Shown here: positions 6,156 through 13,042 of the stretch, in pieces
Layout of the letters: each line of letters opens with the position of its first letter
How positions within the stretch are numbered: the stretch's first letter is position 1
Assembly: GCA_034668785.1 (NCBI GenBank)
Contig: JAXDOS010000200.1
Coordinates: 1-13,708 of the forward strand
Direction: 5' to 3'
Length of the DNA: 13,708 nt
DNA from: CANKHA01 sp034668785
Lineage (GTDB): Bacteria > Pseudomonadota > Alphaproteobacteria > Rhizobiales > Xanthobacteraceae
The notes under the pieces: model-generated
The model's input: only the letters and a program-made list of their open reading frames with translations
Database searches by the model: none
What the model was told of the DNA's origin: nothing
Made by a program: the position numbers and the translations under genes

Positions 6156-6697
6156 GAGCCGAGGCACTCCCGGATCTCCATGAGGCTGCGCCGCAGCCAA
6201 GTCTTGATCGTATTCACCGGCTTATCCAGCTTGACCGCCAGTTGCTCACGGCTCCACCCATCATAGTAAGCCAAAAGCACGAGACGTTGCCGTTCAGCAT
6301 CCAGCCTGCCGATGCAGGCAAGCAGGCGGGTAAGCTCTTCGGTAAGCTCACGCCGAGCCAACGGATTGGGGCTTTCAGCGGCGACGTCCATCGCTTCCGG
6401 CTCCTCCTCGATCGAGGCTTCGGTCCTCCGCCGCACCAGGTCGATAGCCCGGTTGCGGGCGATTGCCACCATCCAGGTTATCGGCGTCGATAGCCGCGGG
6501 TCGAATTGCCCGGCATTGCGCCAGACCTTGAGATAAGTCTCCTGGATGACCTCGTCGGCGAGATCATGTCGCCGTAAAATACGCAGCACCACCCCGAATA
6601 GTTTCGCCCGGGTGGCGGCATAAAGCTGCTCGAAAGCGGCTTGGTCGCCCTTGGCGACAGCGGCTAGGAGCCACACCAGCTCCGCGGTGGTCAGCAT
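6152..6697 (-). CDS. ECF RNA polymerase sigma factor (SigK-like type)
   Basis: A 181-aa extracytoplasmic-function sigma factor of normal length. Region 2 spans about 18-90, with AFEQLY at 21-26, DEVIQETYLKVW at 48-59 and the DNA-melting/-10 region TWMVAIARNRAIDLVRRR at 74-91. Region 4 spans about 120-175, with the helix-turn-helix GWSREQLAVKLDKPVNTIKTWL at 147-168. The ATG at 6697 is chosen over the longer frame start at 6829 because GAGGG sits seven bases upstream and sigma homology begins here. It is coupled to the RskA-like anti-sigma gene and divergent from a secreted protein gene, the usual layout for a sigma factor and its target. It is not EcfG: neither PhyR nor NepR is nearby. Autoregulation is likely but its promoter could not be read with confidence. 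Confidence 0.93.
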   Translation of the reverse strand: MLTTAELVWLLAAVAKGDQAAFEQLYAATRAKLFGVVLRILRRHDLADEVIQETYLKVWRNAGQFDPRLSTPITWMVAIARNRAIDLVRRRTEASIEEEPEAMDVAAESPNPLARRELTEELTRLLACIGRLDAERQRLVLLAYYDGWSREQLAVKLDKPVNTIKTWLRRSLMEIRECLGS

Positions 6698-6724
6698 GGG
6701 AACGCCCTCAGCTGCCTTTTCATA

Positions 6725-6759
6725 GCGGGCAAAACCGGTGGGCGCCACCGCAAGCCCGC
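6725..6759 (-). promoter_or_regulatory. Nested inverted repeat in the sigma factor leader
   Basis: Outer arms GCGGGC (6725-6730) and GCCCGC (6754-6759) enclose inner arms CGGTGG (6736-6741) and CCACCG (6745-6750) around a three-base loop. The structure lies 28 bases upstream of the sigma start, between the divergent sigma and secreted-protein genes. It may be an mRNA leader structure or a regulator site. It is only a structural observation. Confidence 0.4.
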
Positions 6760-6850
6760 CACCGCTTCTGACAACCTTGTGGAGAGGGGTGCGAAAGCGC
6801 AATTTTAGGCGTTGGCTGAGGCCGATCAAGTTTGCGCCGGGGAGGGCAAA

Positions 6851-7468
6851 ATGAAGTTGGCAAAGAAGATCCAGTGCGGCGTCGCCGCCGGGATTCTCGC
6901 GGCGACTTCAACGGCCACCGGGGCTGCACCGCTATTGATTGCCGAGGTCAACGCGCCCGCGGTGAATTGCGTGTTCAGAACAAATTGCATCCTTCCGGTC
7001 ACCGACAGTATCGGTCCTATTCTTCTCAACACCGGTCTTGGCACGGCGCGCCTGCAGTCTCGCACCTTCACCGGCACCGCCGGGACTCCGGGAACGGGAA
7101 AGACAGGCTATCTCTACCGCGTCGACATGACGAAACTCTCCGCAGGCGCGGAATGCATAGCGGGATTGACCATCAACTTCGGCCCGGTGACGAAGCTGCC
7201 CTACAAAAACGGCCAGCTCTCCGACATATTCGTAATCACCGCCGGCGGCCTTGGTACGATCGGCCCTAAATCGGCGGACCAGTTTGGCAACATCATCGTG
7301 TTCAACTTCAGCCCGCAACTGTGCGTGGGCACTGTCGCAAGCGATGCCAACACCACGTTCTTTTTTGGGCTTGCGGCGGCCACAGCGCCGGTGGCGGCAA
7401 AAGCACATCTCTTCGGTACCGGTACTCCGCCTATTATCGAAGTGGATGCACGGGCGCCGACGCACTGA
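6851..7468 (+). CDS. Secreted cysteine-containing protein, candidate target of the adjacent sigma factor
   Basis: A 205-aa exported protein that I do not recognise. A signal peptide is clear: KLAKK at residues 2-6, a hydrophobic core at 9-22 and a likely cleavage site after the TGA sequence near residue 25. The mature part is rich in Gly, Thr and Ala, looks beta-rich, and has four cysteines (40, 46, 102, 158) able to form two disulfides. There is no lipobox and no catalytic motif. The ATG at 6851 follows GGGGAGGG and begins the signal peptide, so the longer frame from 6812 is rejected. It is divergent from the sigma/anti-sigma operon with 153 bases between starts. An oxidation- or envelope-stress role is possible but unproven. 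Confidence 0.8.
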   Translation: MKLAKKIQCGVAAGILAATSTATGAAPLLIAEVNAPAVNCVFRTNCILPVTDSIGPILLNTGLGTARLQSRTFTGTAGTPGTGKTGYLYRVDMTKLSAGAECIAGLTINFGPVTKLPYKNGQLSDIFVITAGGLGTIGPKSADQFGNIIVFNFSPQLCVGTVASDANTTFFFGLAAATAPVAAKAHLFGTGTPPIIEVDARAPTH

Positions 7469-7601
7469 GCTGCTCGCCTCTATGTATAATGCGGCCTGCT
7501 TGAGCACCACTCTCAGCACGGCGGAGATTGACGCCGTTCTCCAGCCTTTTCCCCAGGCTCCGTGTATGGGATAAGTCGGCTAAACCTTCAGGGGATCAGG
7601 A

Positions 7602-8501
7602 ATGAATGGCCTCACCACCAACGGCATCGTCCGCCTTGTTCTAATTACGAGTTTTGTCGTGGCGTTCCTCGTCGGAACGACAGGCTTCTACTACATCTTG
7701 CACGAGCGCGCGGTGCGACAAACAGCCCTCGAAGCCGGCCGGCTGCTGACGACCGCCACGGCGATCCGAGCCTACACCAGTGCGCATGTCAGCCCGGATA
7801 TACAGCGGCTTCCGCCCGACAAGTTCTACGAGGAGACCGTTCCGGCTTTCGCGACCCGTACCGTTTACGAGAAGGTGCAGGAAACCTACCCCGGCTATAG
7901 CTACCGCGAGCCGGTTCTCAACCCCACGAATCCCAGTAATCGCCCCACCCCGATTGAAGTCGAGCTGATCAACCGGTTCCGGGCTGACCCGAAGCTGAAG
8001 GAGGTCCAGGGCGTTCGCGACGACGACAATGGCACCTTTTACTACCTCGCCAGGCCGATCACGATTACCGATGACGCCTGCCTCGTCTGCCACGATACAC
8101 CGGCGCGGGCGCCGCCGGCCCTCATTGCCAAATACGGGCCGGTCAACGGCTTCGGCTGGCACATCAACGAAACGGTCGGGATTCAATCGTTGACTGTCCC
8201 GGCGGCGCAGGAACTCAGGCAGACCGGCGAGATCGCCATGATTCTCGCAGGCGGTTTGCTGATCTTGTTCGCGCTCACTTATTTCGCGCTCACCGTACCG
8301 CTCGACTTTCTTCTCGTGCGGCCTCTCCGTGCGCTCGCTCAGGCCGCGGAAGCGGTGAGTACGTCGAGCGACACCCGCGTGGCTATGCCGGAGTCGGGAG
8401 CTGAGGAAATCCGCAGCATCGCCACCGCGATTGAGCGGCTTCGCGTGAGCCTTTCCAAATCGCTCAACCGCCTTTCCAACGTCGAGCGTCCGACGTCGTA
8501 G
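7602..8501 (+). CDS. Membrane sensor with a c-type heme motif (DUF3365/Tll0287-like) and HAMP domain
   Basis: A 299-aa two-pass membrane protein. After a first helix (about 10-33), residues 35-205 form a periplasmic Tll0287-like/DUF3365 sensor domain with a single CLVCH heme c motif: Cys160 and Cys163 would bind heme covalently and His164 would be the axial ligand. A second helix (about 210-235) leads to a HAMP-like linker (about 236-290; VRPLRALAQAAEAV at 239-252). The protein stops soon after the HAMP, so it has no kinase, cyclase or methyl-accepting domain and must signal to a partner. AGGGG and CAGGA precede the ATG. The MscS channel gene follows after 16 bases and is the obvious partner. 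Likely inputs are redox state or a gas ligand (NO, O2, CO); this is inference. Homologous sensor domains normally head complete receptors. Confidence 0.87.
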   Translation: MNGLTTNGIVRLVLITSFVVAFLVGTTGFYYILHERAVRQTALEAGRLLTTATAIRAYTSAHVSPDIQRLPPDKFYEETVPAFATRTVYEKVQETYPGYSYREPVLNPTNPSNRPTPIEVELINRFRADPKLKEVQGVRDDDNGTFYYLARPITITDDACLVCHDTPARAPPALIAKYGPVNGFGWHINETVGIQSLTVPAAQELRQTGEIAMILAGGLLILFALTYFALTVPLDFLLVRPLRALAQAAEAVSTSSDTRVAMPESGAEEIRSIATAIERLRVSLSKSLNRLSNVERPTS

Positions 8502-8517
8502 AGCGAAAGGCGAACCG

Positions 8518-9999
8518 ATGTGGCAAGTTCTCACCCTTGTGCTGCTGGCGGCCATCACCGGCCTGCTCTGGCTGTCCTACCAGCTCGCGTCGGAATTCAG
8601 CCTTTTCGCGTCGACCGCTATTCCGGCTGTGCTTCATGTCGCGGCGGCTACGGCGACAGCTAGTCTTTTCGTCATTGCCGTCGGACAGCTGATCCTGCGC
8701 GCCGGCTTTGCCGCTTATATGCAAGTGGAGCCGACCGGGCTGCAGCGCGGCCTGGTGCTCAGCTTGCTGACTTTCGCCGCCGTTGCCGCTGTTCTCGCAA
8801 ATTTCGGGTTGGACCTTTCTACGATTCTCACCACGTCGGCGCTTGTGACCGCGCTGATCGGATTGAGTATTCAGCCGACGCTGAGCAGCCTGATGTCTGG
8901 GCTTACGATTGACCGGGCACTCAAGGTCGGGGACGGCGTGCTGATCAACGGCGAGGCTATGGAAGTTGCCTCGTTGAATTGGCGAGCCGTGGTTGGCCGT
9001 ATGCCCGATGGCAGGAAGTTGATCATTCCGAACTCGAAGCTTGCCGACGGCACGCTCGAAGTCCTCTCGCGCACTCAGCCTACACGCATCGAAGTGACGA
9101 TCAACGTCAATGCTACTATCGCGCCTCATCAGACCAGCAAAATCGTCGGTCAGATTCTCGCCGATATGGAAGAGGGCGATCTGACGCAGCCGGTGGTCCT
9201 TACTGCGACGGAGGCGGGCACGTCCGCCAGCGTCGCTCCATATCGCGTCACATTCTGGGTCTTGCACTTTTCGCAACGTGACACGGCAAAGGGGAATTTC
9301 CTCCGCCGTGTTTGGTACACTTTTCAGCGTGAAAACTTGGCCGAATGGGCCAATACGGCAGATTCCAAACGGCACGATCTCGACGCGCTGGCCGCGGTCC
9401 GAAAGGCGCTGAAAAGCGCGGGATTAGCGCCCGCAGATTCTGGAGGCTTGGAGGCAACCGCCAAAAACATCGCCGAGACAGGTGAGATGCTCTCCTATGG
9501 CGATGGAGAGCGGATCATTCTGCCGAAACGCCTCGCGGGCCTTCATTGTATATTGGTCAGCGGGACCCTGGCAGATGCGCTTTCACCGGCAGATATCGCA
9601 ACGCCTGTTCCAACGTCGCGCCTTGCGGGCAGCAGCCGGCAAGCTTGGATCAAACGCATTGAGCGGCTGCTTGCGTTGCGCATCGGCCCTTACGCCGAGC
9701 ATGCAGCCAGGGCCGCGGCAAGCCATCGCCTACCTATCGCCGAGGTTTGCGAGTTAGTCGCGAAAGAGATCGACGATCCGGCGGAGCGGGAAGCGTTTGT
9801 GCGCGAGGTGAACCCGCCAGCGGAGCGAACGCATCAACCGGGTCTGTTCTTTCGCTCCCGATACGATGAGTTGGGCCGGCTATGGTCCGATCCGCCACTG
9901 CGTGCCGTCGATCACGCGGTCATCGTAGCAGTGCCCGCAAATCTGCTGGAGCGTGACATCCCGCCCGCCAGGAAGCCGGCGCGCGCCAAAGTCTCTTAG
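8518..9999 (+). CDS. MscS-family mechanosensitive ion channel with a C-terminal extension
   Basis: A 493-aa inner-membrane channel. Hydrophobic helices fall at about 3-23, 33-67 and 76-98, followed by the pore-lining helix (about 100-131, SALVTALIGLSIQPTLSSLM at 107-126). The MscS beta domain follows: DRALKVGDGVLING at 132-145 and MPDGRKLIIPNSKL at 162-175. The cytoplasmic alpha/beta part runs to about 300. The last 190 residues are not standard MscS. Residues 326-352 (SYGDGERI, then CILVSGTLA) resemble the first strands of a cyclic-nucleotide-binding fold, but its phosphate-binding cassette is missing. Residues 380-430 are helical, with RIGPYAEHAARAAA and EIDDPAEREAFV, a pattern I recall from C-termini of bacterial signalling proteins. 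The gene lies 16 bases after the heme sensor gene, with GAAAGG before the ATG. Channel family is sure; gating by the partner is inference. Confidence 0.9.
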   Translation: MWQVLTLVLLAAITGLLWLSYQLASEFSLFASTAIPAVLHVAAATATASLFVIAVGQLILRAGFAAYMQVEPTGLQRGLVLSLLTFAAVAAVLANFGLDLSTILTTSALVTALIGLSIQPTLSSLMSGLTIDRALKVGDGVLINGEAMEVASLNWRAVVGRMPDGRKLIIPNSKLADGTLEVLSRTQPTRIEVTINVNATIAPHQTSKIVGQILADMEEGDLTQPVVLTATEAGTSASVAPYRVTFWVLHFSQRDTAKGNFLRRVWYTFQRENLAEWANTADSKRHDLDALAAVRKALKSAGLAPADSGGLEATAKNIAETGEMLSYGDGERIILPKRLAGLHCILVSGTLADALSPADIATPVPTSRLAGSSRQAWIKRIERLLALRIGPYAEHAARAAASHRLPIAEVCELVAKEIDDPAEREAFVREVNPPAERTHQPGLFFRSRYDELGRLWSDPPLRAVDHAVIVAVPANLLERDIPPARKPARAKVS

Positions 10000-10046
10000 G
10001 ACTCGGCCGAATAGCCGTTGCATTTCTAGTTGAAAGAGACAGGCGA

Positions 10047-10466
10047 TTAAATCGGGGCGATGGCGCGTGCCTGCATTAGCCCGATTGCGTCCAACTCGGC
10101 TTGCTCCTGCGCATCCTCGGCGGCGCGCTCGCGCATCTGATCACGTTCGTCGAGCAGCTCGACTTTCTTTAACTCCTCGAATGCCTCCGCGAGTGATTCC
10201 TTGGCGGTATCGAGCTGAACCTTCAGTTCGTCCGCGGAACGCTTGATGTTCTCGCGGCGCTGGATCGCCGCCTTGGCGTAGGTCGGATAGGCGAAATGGG
10301 CGGGATCGTGGATGCCGGCGCGCTCCTGCTCAAGGCGGATCTCGCGTTCCAGATCGCCGGCCATGCGATCGAAATCTGCGATCATGCTCTCGATCTGTGC
10401 GAGCTTACGGCGCCTCTCGTCGACCTGAAACTTCTTCAGGCGAATAAGCGTGTCACGTGACTTCAT
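10047..10466 (-). CDS. fliJ: Flagellar export protein FliJ
   Basis: FliJ (139 aa) is the small coiled-coil stalk of the flagellar export ATPase; it sits in the centre of the FliI hexamer and touches FlhA. The sequence is almost entirely charged helix with two long coiled-coil stretches (about 5-55 and 65-125), the FliJ pattern, beginning MKSRDTLIRLKKFQVDERRR. There is no catalytic motif, as expected. It lies downstream of fliI on the same strand after a gap of 100 bases, larger than usual for this pair, and has its own ribosome binding site (GGGGGAG about 10 bases before ATG). It is convergent with the MscS gene (47-base gap without a clear terminator). Identification rests on coiled-coil character and on fliI next to it. 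Confidence 0.9.
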   Translation of the reverse strand: MKSRDTLIRLKKFQVDERRRKLAQIESMIADFDRMAGDLEREIRLEQERAGIHDPAHFAYPTYAKAAIQRRENIKRSADELKVQLDTAKESLAEAFEELKKVELLDERDQMRERAAEDAQEQAELDAIGLMQARAIAPI

Positions 10467-10566
10467 CGACTCTTACTCCCCCGAAGTCGAAACCTGGCGC
10501 CGGGGCTACTACCCACACGCCACGGGCCGCTCAACAGCAACCGGTAGCCATTGTGGCGCGATAACG
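10467..10566 (-). other. 100-base fliI-fliJ spacer
   Basis: The spacer separates the fliI stop from the fliJ start. It holds the fliJ ribosome binding site. I see no terminator and no clear promoter, so fliI and fliJ are probably still co-transcribed. Confidence 0.4.
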
Positions 10567-11892
10567 TTAGTTTTCGGTTTCCACGCTAGCTAGGATTTGC
10601 TCCAGGCGCTGATAACCTTCCGGTAATCCGGTAGCCTCTTCCTTGCCTTGCGCCAAAAACTCTTCAAGGGGACGGTGCAGCCGGATCGCCTCGTCGACCT
10701 CGGCGCTGGAGCCAGGCCGGTAGGCGCCGAGCCGGATCAATTCCTCCATATCCGCGTAGGTCGCCATGACCTGGCGCGCCCGGTTGATGACCGGCAGATA
10801 GACCGGATCGGCGGCCCGCGGCATGGTCCGCGATACCGATTTCAGCACGTTGATGGCCGGGTAACGGCCGCGCTCGGCGATGGAGCGCTCCATGACGATG
10901 TGACCGTCCAATATGCCCCTAACGGCGTCGGCCACCGGCTCGTTGAGGTCGCCGCCGTCGACCAGGACGCTGAACAGGCCGGTAATGGTGCCGGCTTGGG
11001 TTCCCGGCCCTGCCCTTTCAAGCAACCGCGGCAATTCGGTAAAGACCGTCGGCGTATAGCCCTTGGCGGTGGGTGGTTCACCGGCCGACAAGCCTATTTC
11101 GCGTTGCGCCATGGCAAAGCGGGTAACGGAGTCCATCAGCACCAGCACGTCCTTGGCCTCGTCGCGGAAATACTCGGCAATGGCGAGCGTGAGATAAGCC
11201 GCTTGGCGGCGCATCAACGCCGGCTCGTCCGAGGTTGAGACGACGACGACCGAGCGGGCGAGGCCGGTGGGACCGAGATCGTCTTGGAGGAATTCCTGGA
11301 CCTCACGGCCGCGTTCGCCGACCAGGCCAATGACCGACACGTCGGCCGCGACGTTGCGCGCGAGCATCGATAGCAGCACCGACTTACCGACGCCGGAACC
11401 GGAGAAAATGCCCATGCGCTGTCCGCGGCAGCAAGTGATGAAGGTATTGAGCACCCGCACGCCCAGATCGAGCGGCGGCCCTACCCGCTGGCGCGCATGC
11501 GCCGGCGGCGGCGAGTTGCGGAATGGATAAGGCGAAGGTCCGAGCGGCAGCGGCCCCTTGCCATCAATCGGATCGCCCATGGCGTTGACCACGCGCCCCA
11601 GCCAGCCATCCGATGGCCGCACCGAACCGGCGGCCGAGGTCACGATGGCGCGGCAGCCGCGACGGACTCCTTCCAGAGCCGCGAACGGCATCAGCAATGC
11701 GTTGGCGCCGGAGAAGCCCACGACTTCGCAGGGTATAAGCCTACCGGTGCCGGCTTCGATCACCACCCGCGCGCCAACCGACATCGCGTGGATCGGCCCT
11801 GCGGCCTCAACCATCAAGCCGCGTACGCCAACCACCCGGCCGTAGATCTCAACTCCGTCGAGTTCAACGATTTGCTCGGCTAGCGCTTTCAT
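10567..11892 (-). CDS. fliI: Flagellum-specific ATPase FliI
   Basis: FliI (441 aa, normal length) is the hexameric ATPase of the flagellar export apparatus, related to the F1 beta subunit. It unloads substrates from chaperones and feeds them to FlhA. Residues 1-95 form the beta-barrel N-domain. The nucleotide-binding domain has the Walker A motif SGSGVGKS at 164-171, GERGREVQEF at 192-201 with the catalytic glutamate, and Walker B DVLVLMD at 248-254. The ATPase signature at 345-355 reads PAINVLKSVSR, with Asn where most relatives have Asp; this is allowed in the family pattern. The start at 11892 has AGGGA nine bases upstream. It heads the fliI-fliJ unit and is divergent from ctrA. A CtrA-like site 40 bases upstream suggests direct CtrA control. 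Confidence 0.97.
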   Translation of the reverse strand: MKALAEQIVELDGVEIYGRVVGVRGLMVEAAGPIHAMSVGARVVIEAGTGRLIPCEVVGFSGANALLMPFAALEGVRRGCRAIVTSAAGSVRPSDGWLGRVVNAMGDPIDGKGPLPLGPSPYPFRNSPPPAHARQRVGPPLDLGVRVLNTFITCCRGQRMGIFSGSGVGKSVLLSMLARNVAADVSVIGLVGERGREVQEFLQDDLGPTGLARSVVVVSTSDEPALMRRQAAYLTLAIAEYFRDEAKDVLVLMDSVTRFAMAQREIGLSAGEPPTAKGYTPTVFTELPRLLERAGPGTQAGTITGLFSVLVDGGDLNEPVADAVRGILDGHIVMERSIAERGRYPAINVLKSVSRTMPRAADPVYLPVINRARQVMATYADMEELIRLGAYRPGSSAEVDEAIRLHRPLEEFLAQGKEEATGLPEGYQRLEQILASVETEN

Positions 11893-11931
11893 CGCAAAAA
11901 GTCCCTACGGGTTAAGACACGGTAGGACCTG

Positions 11932-11946
11932 TTAACTCCGTGTTTA
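11932..11946 (-). promoter_or_regulatory. CtrA-like binding site upstream of fliI
   Basis: TTAA (11932-11935), seven bases, TTTA (11943-11946): seven of the eight fixed bases of TTAA-N7-TTAA match and the spacing is exact. It lies 40 bases before the fliI start, where bound CtrA could contact RNA polymerase. It is more than 320 bases from the ctrA start. Confidence 0.5.
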
Positions 11947-12018
11947 CCCGCGTCGTTAATCATTAGGTCACTGTCCTTTGGGTCTTGGGGCCGTTGCCGC
12001 AACTCCTAACAAAGGGGC

Positions 12019-12188
12019 GAATCTTAAGAGTCGCTTGAACGCCGCTCTTAAACCGAAACATGAACGAACACGTGACGAAAAAACCGCTCTACGGCAACCT
12101 CTTACGCAGATTCGGGAGAATTTGCCCAGGGGATGCTTGCAAACGGGAATCAGGTTTTGTTAACCATGTTCCGTTAGTGTTTCGAATC
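12019..12188. promoter_or_regulatory. Cluster of five GANTC (CcrM) sites in the ctrA promoter region
   Basis: GANTC occurs at 12019-12023, 12028-12032, 12109-12113, 12147-12151 and 12184-12188. With four fixed bases, less than one site is expected by chance in 170 bp. In Caulobacter, methylation of GANTC by CcrM at ctrA promoter P1 sets the time of ctrA transcription in the cell cycle. The sites are seen directly; the control is inferred by analogy. Confidence 0.62.
12160..12167 (+). promoter_or_regulatory. CtrA half-site TTAACCAT upstream of ctrA
   Basis: An exact copy of the TTAACCAT half-site, 100 bases before the ctrA start and 9 bases after a GANTC site. It suggests autoregulation by CtrA, as known in Caulobacter. 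Confidence 0.5.
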
Positions 12189-12267
12189 AGTTTGCCTGAA
12201 GGCGTTTTGATGGCCGCCGCTGAGGCGTGCCGACCTTAAGCCCAATGTGGCGAGGAAGGGGATTGGC

Positions 12268-12969
12268 ATGCGCGTCTTGCTAATTGAAGACGATGGCGCG
12301 ACCGCGCAATCGATCGAGTTGATGCTCAAGTCCGAAAGCTTCAACGTCTATACGACTGACCTCGGTGAAGAGGGCGTCGACCTCGGAAAGCTCTACGACT
12401 ACGACATCATTCTCCTCGACCTGAACCTGCCGGACATGTCCGGCTTTGAAGTTCTCCGGTCGCTGCGCGTCTCTAAGGTAAAAACACCCATTCTGATCCT
12501 CTCCGGCCTCGCCGGCACCGAGGACAAGGTCAAAGGTCTCGGCTTCGGCGCCGACGACTATATGACCAAGCCATTCCACAAGGACGAACTGGTGGCGCGC
12601 ATCCACGCCATCGTGCGCCGCTCTAAAGGCCACGCGCAGTCGGTCATCAACACCGGCGATCTCGTGGTCAACCTCGACACCAAGACCGTCGAAGTGAGCA
12701 ACGCGCGGGTGCACCTGACCGGGAAGGAGTACCAGATGCTGGAGCTCCTCAGCCTGCGCAAGGGCACGACGCTGACCAAGGAAATGTTCCTCAATCACCT
12801 CTATGGCGGCATGGACGAGCCGGAGCTGAAGATCATCGACGTCTTCATCTGCAAGCTGCGCAAAAAGCTCGCGAATGCTTCCAGCGGCAAGAACTACATC
12901 GAGACGGTGTGGGGCCGCGGCTATGTGCTGCGCGAGCCGCATGAGGACGAGGTGAAGATTCCCGCCTGA
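12268..12969 (+). CDS. ctrA: Cell-cycle response regulator CtrA
   Basis: CtrA (233 aa) is the OmpR-type master regulator of the alphaproteobacterial cell cycle. It binds TTAA-N7-TTAA sites, activates flagellar and division genes and, in Caulobacter, blocks replication initiation. The receiver domain (1-118) has acidic residues Asp8/Asp9 in LLIEDD, phosphoacceptor Asp51 in ILLDLNLPDMSG, and Lys101 in MTKPF. The winged-helix domain (125-223) is close to canonical CtrA: VHLTGKEYQMLELLSLRKG (148-166), KIIDVFICKLRKKL (188-201), TVWGRGYVLREP (213-224). The ATG at 12268 gives the standard MRVLLIEDD start and has GAGGAAGGGG upstream; GTG at 12247 is rejected. The C-terminus reads KIPA; Caulobacter CtrA ends in two alanines needed for ClpXP degradation, so turnover may differ. 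Confidence 0.98.
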   Translation: MRVLLIEDDGATAQSIELMLKSESFNVYTTDLGEEGVDLGKLYDYDIILLDLNLPDMSGFEVLRSLRVSKVKTPILILSGLAGTEDKVKGLGFGADDYMTKPFHKDELVARIHAIVRRSKGHAQSVINTGDLVVNLDTKTVEVSNARVHLTGKEYQMLELLSLRKGTTLTKEMFLNHLYGGMDEPELKIIDVFICKLRKKLANASSGKNYIETVWGRGYVLREPHEDEVKIPA

Positions 12970-13005
12970 CGGATTTACCTTGAGCCTAAGGGCCCTCCCA
13001 ACTTT

Positions 13006-13036
13006 AACCCCGGTCGAAAGGCCGGGGTTTTATTTT
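13006..13036 (+). terminator. Intrinsic terminator of ctrA
   Basis: AACCCCGG (13006-13013) pairs with CCGGGGTT (13022-13029). Two more pairs inside close a GAAA tetraloop (13016-13019), and the T-rich tail TTTTATTTT follows at 13028-13036. It lies 36 bases after the ctrA stop and before the convergent cheR stop. The minus-strand side has only a poor T-tract. Confidence 0.9.
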
Positions 13037-13042
13037 GGAAGG

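Larger units (their letters stand above)
11893..12267. promoter_or_regulatory. Divergent fliI / ctrA control region
   Basis: This 375-bp region has no credible gene; the short frame at 11978-12163 lacks a ribosome binding site. Its fliI-proximal half holds a CtrA-like site (11932-11946) and a further TTAA at 11956-11959. Its ctrA-proximal half holds five GANTC methylation sites (12019-12188) and the CtrA half-site TTAACCAT (12160-12167). It is distinctly more AT-rich than its surroundings, as expected for a promoter region. Confidence 0.7.

Noticed and set aside
6765..6800. ECF-type promoter (AACC about 16 bases before CGAA) for the secreted protein
   Set aside because: No second matching copy before the sigma operon and the consensus of this sigma group is uncertain, so I cannot support the call.
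7485..7490. TATAAT before the heme sensor gene
   Set aside because: A perfect -10 hexamer, but no -35-like sequence at 16-18 bases upstream; too weak alone to call a promoter.
7641..9375. Two minus-strand frames of about 300 codons opposite the heme sensor and MscS genes
   Set aside because: The plus-strand proteins have clear domains; the antisense frames are rich in Arg, Gly and His, with no motif and no ribosome binding site.
10648..11238. Plus-strand 196-codon frame opposite fliI
   Set aside because: It is antisense to a conserved ATPase, with no ribosome binding site and no recognisable fold.
12280..12942. Minus-strand 220-codon frame opposite ctrA
   Set aside because: It mirrors ctrA in the antisense frame typical of GC-rich DNA and shows no domain.
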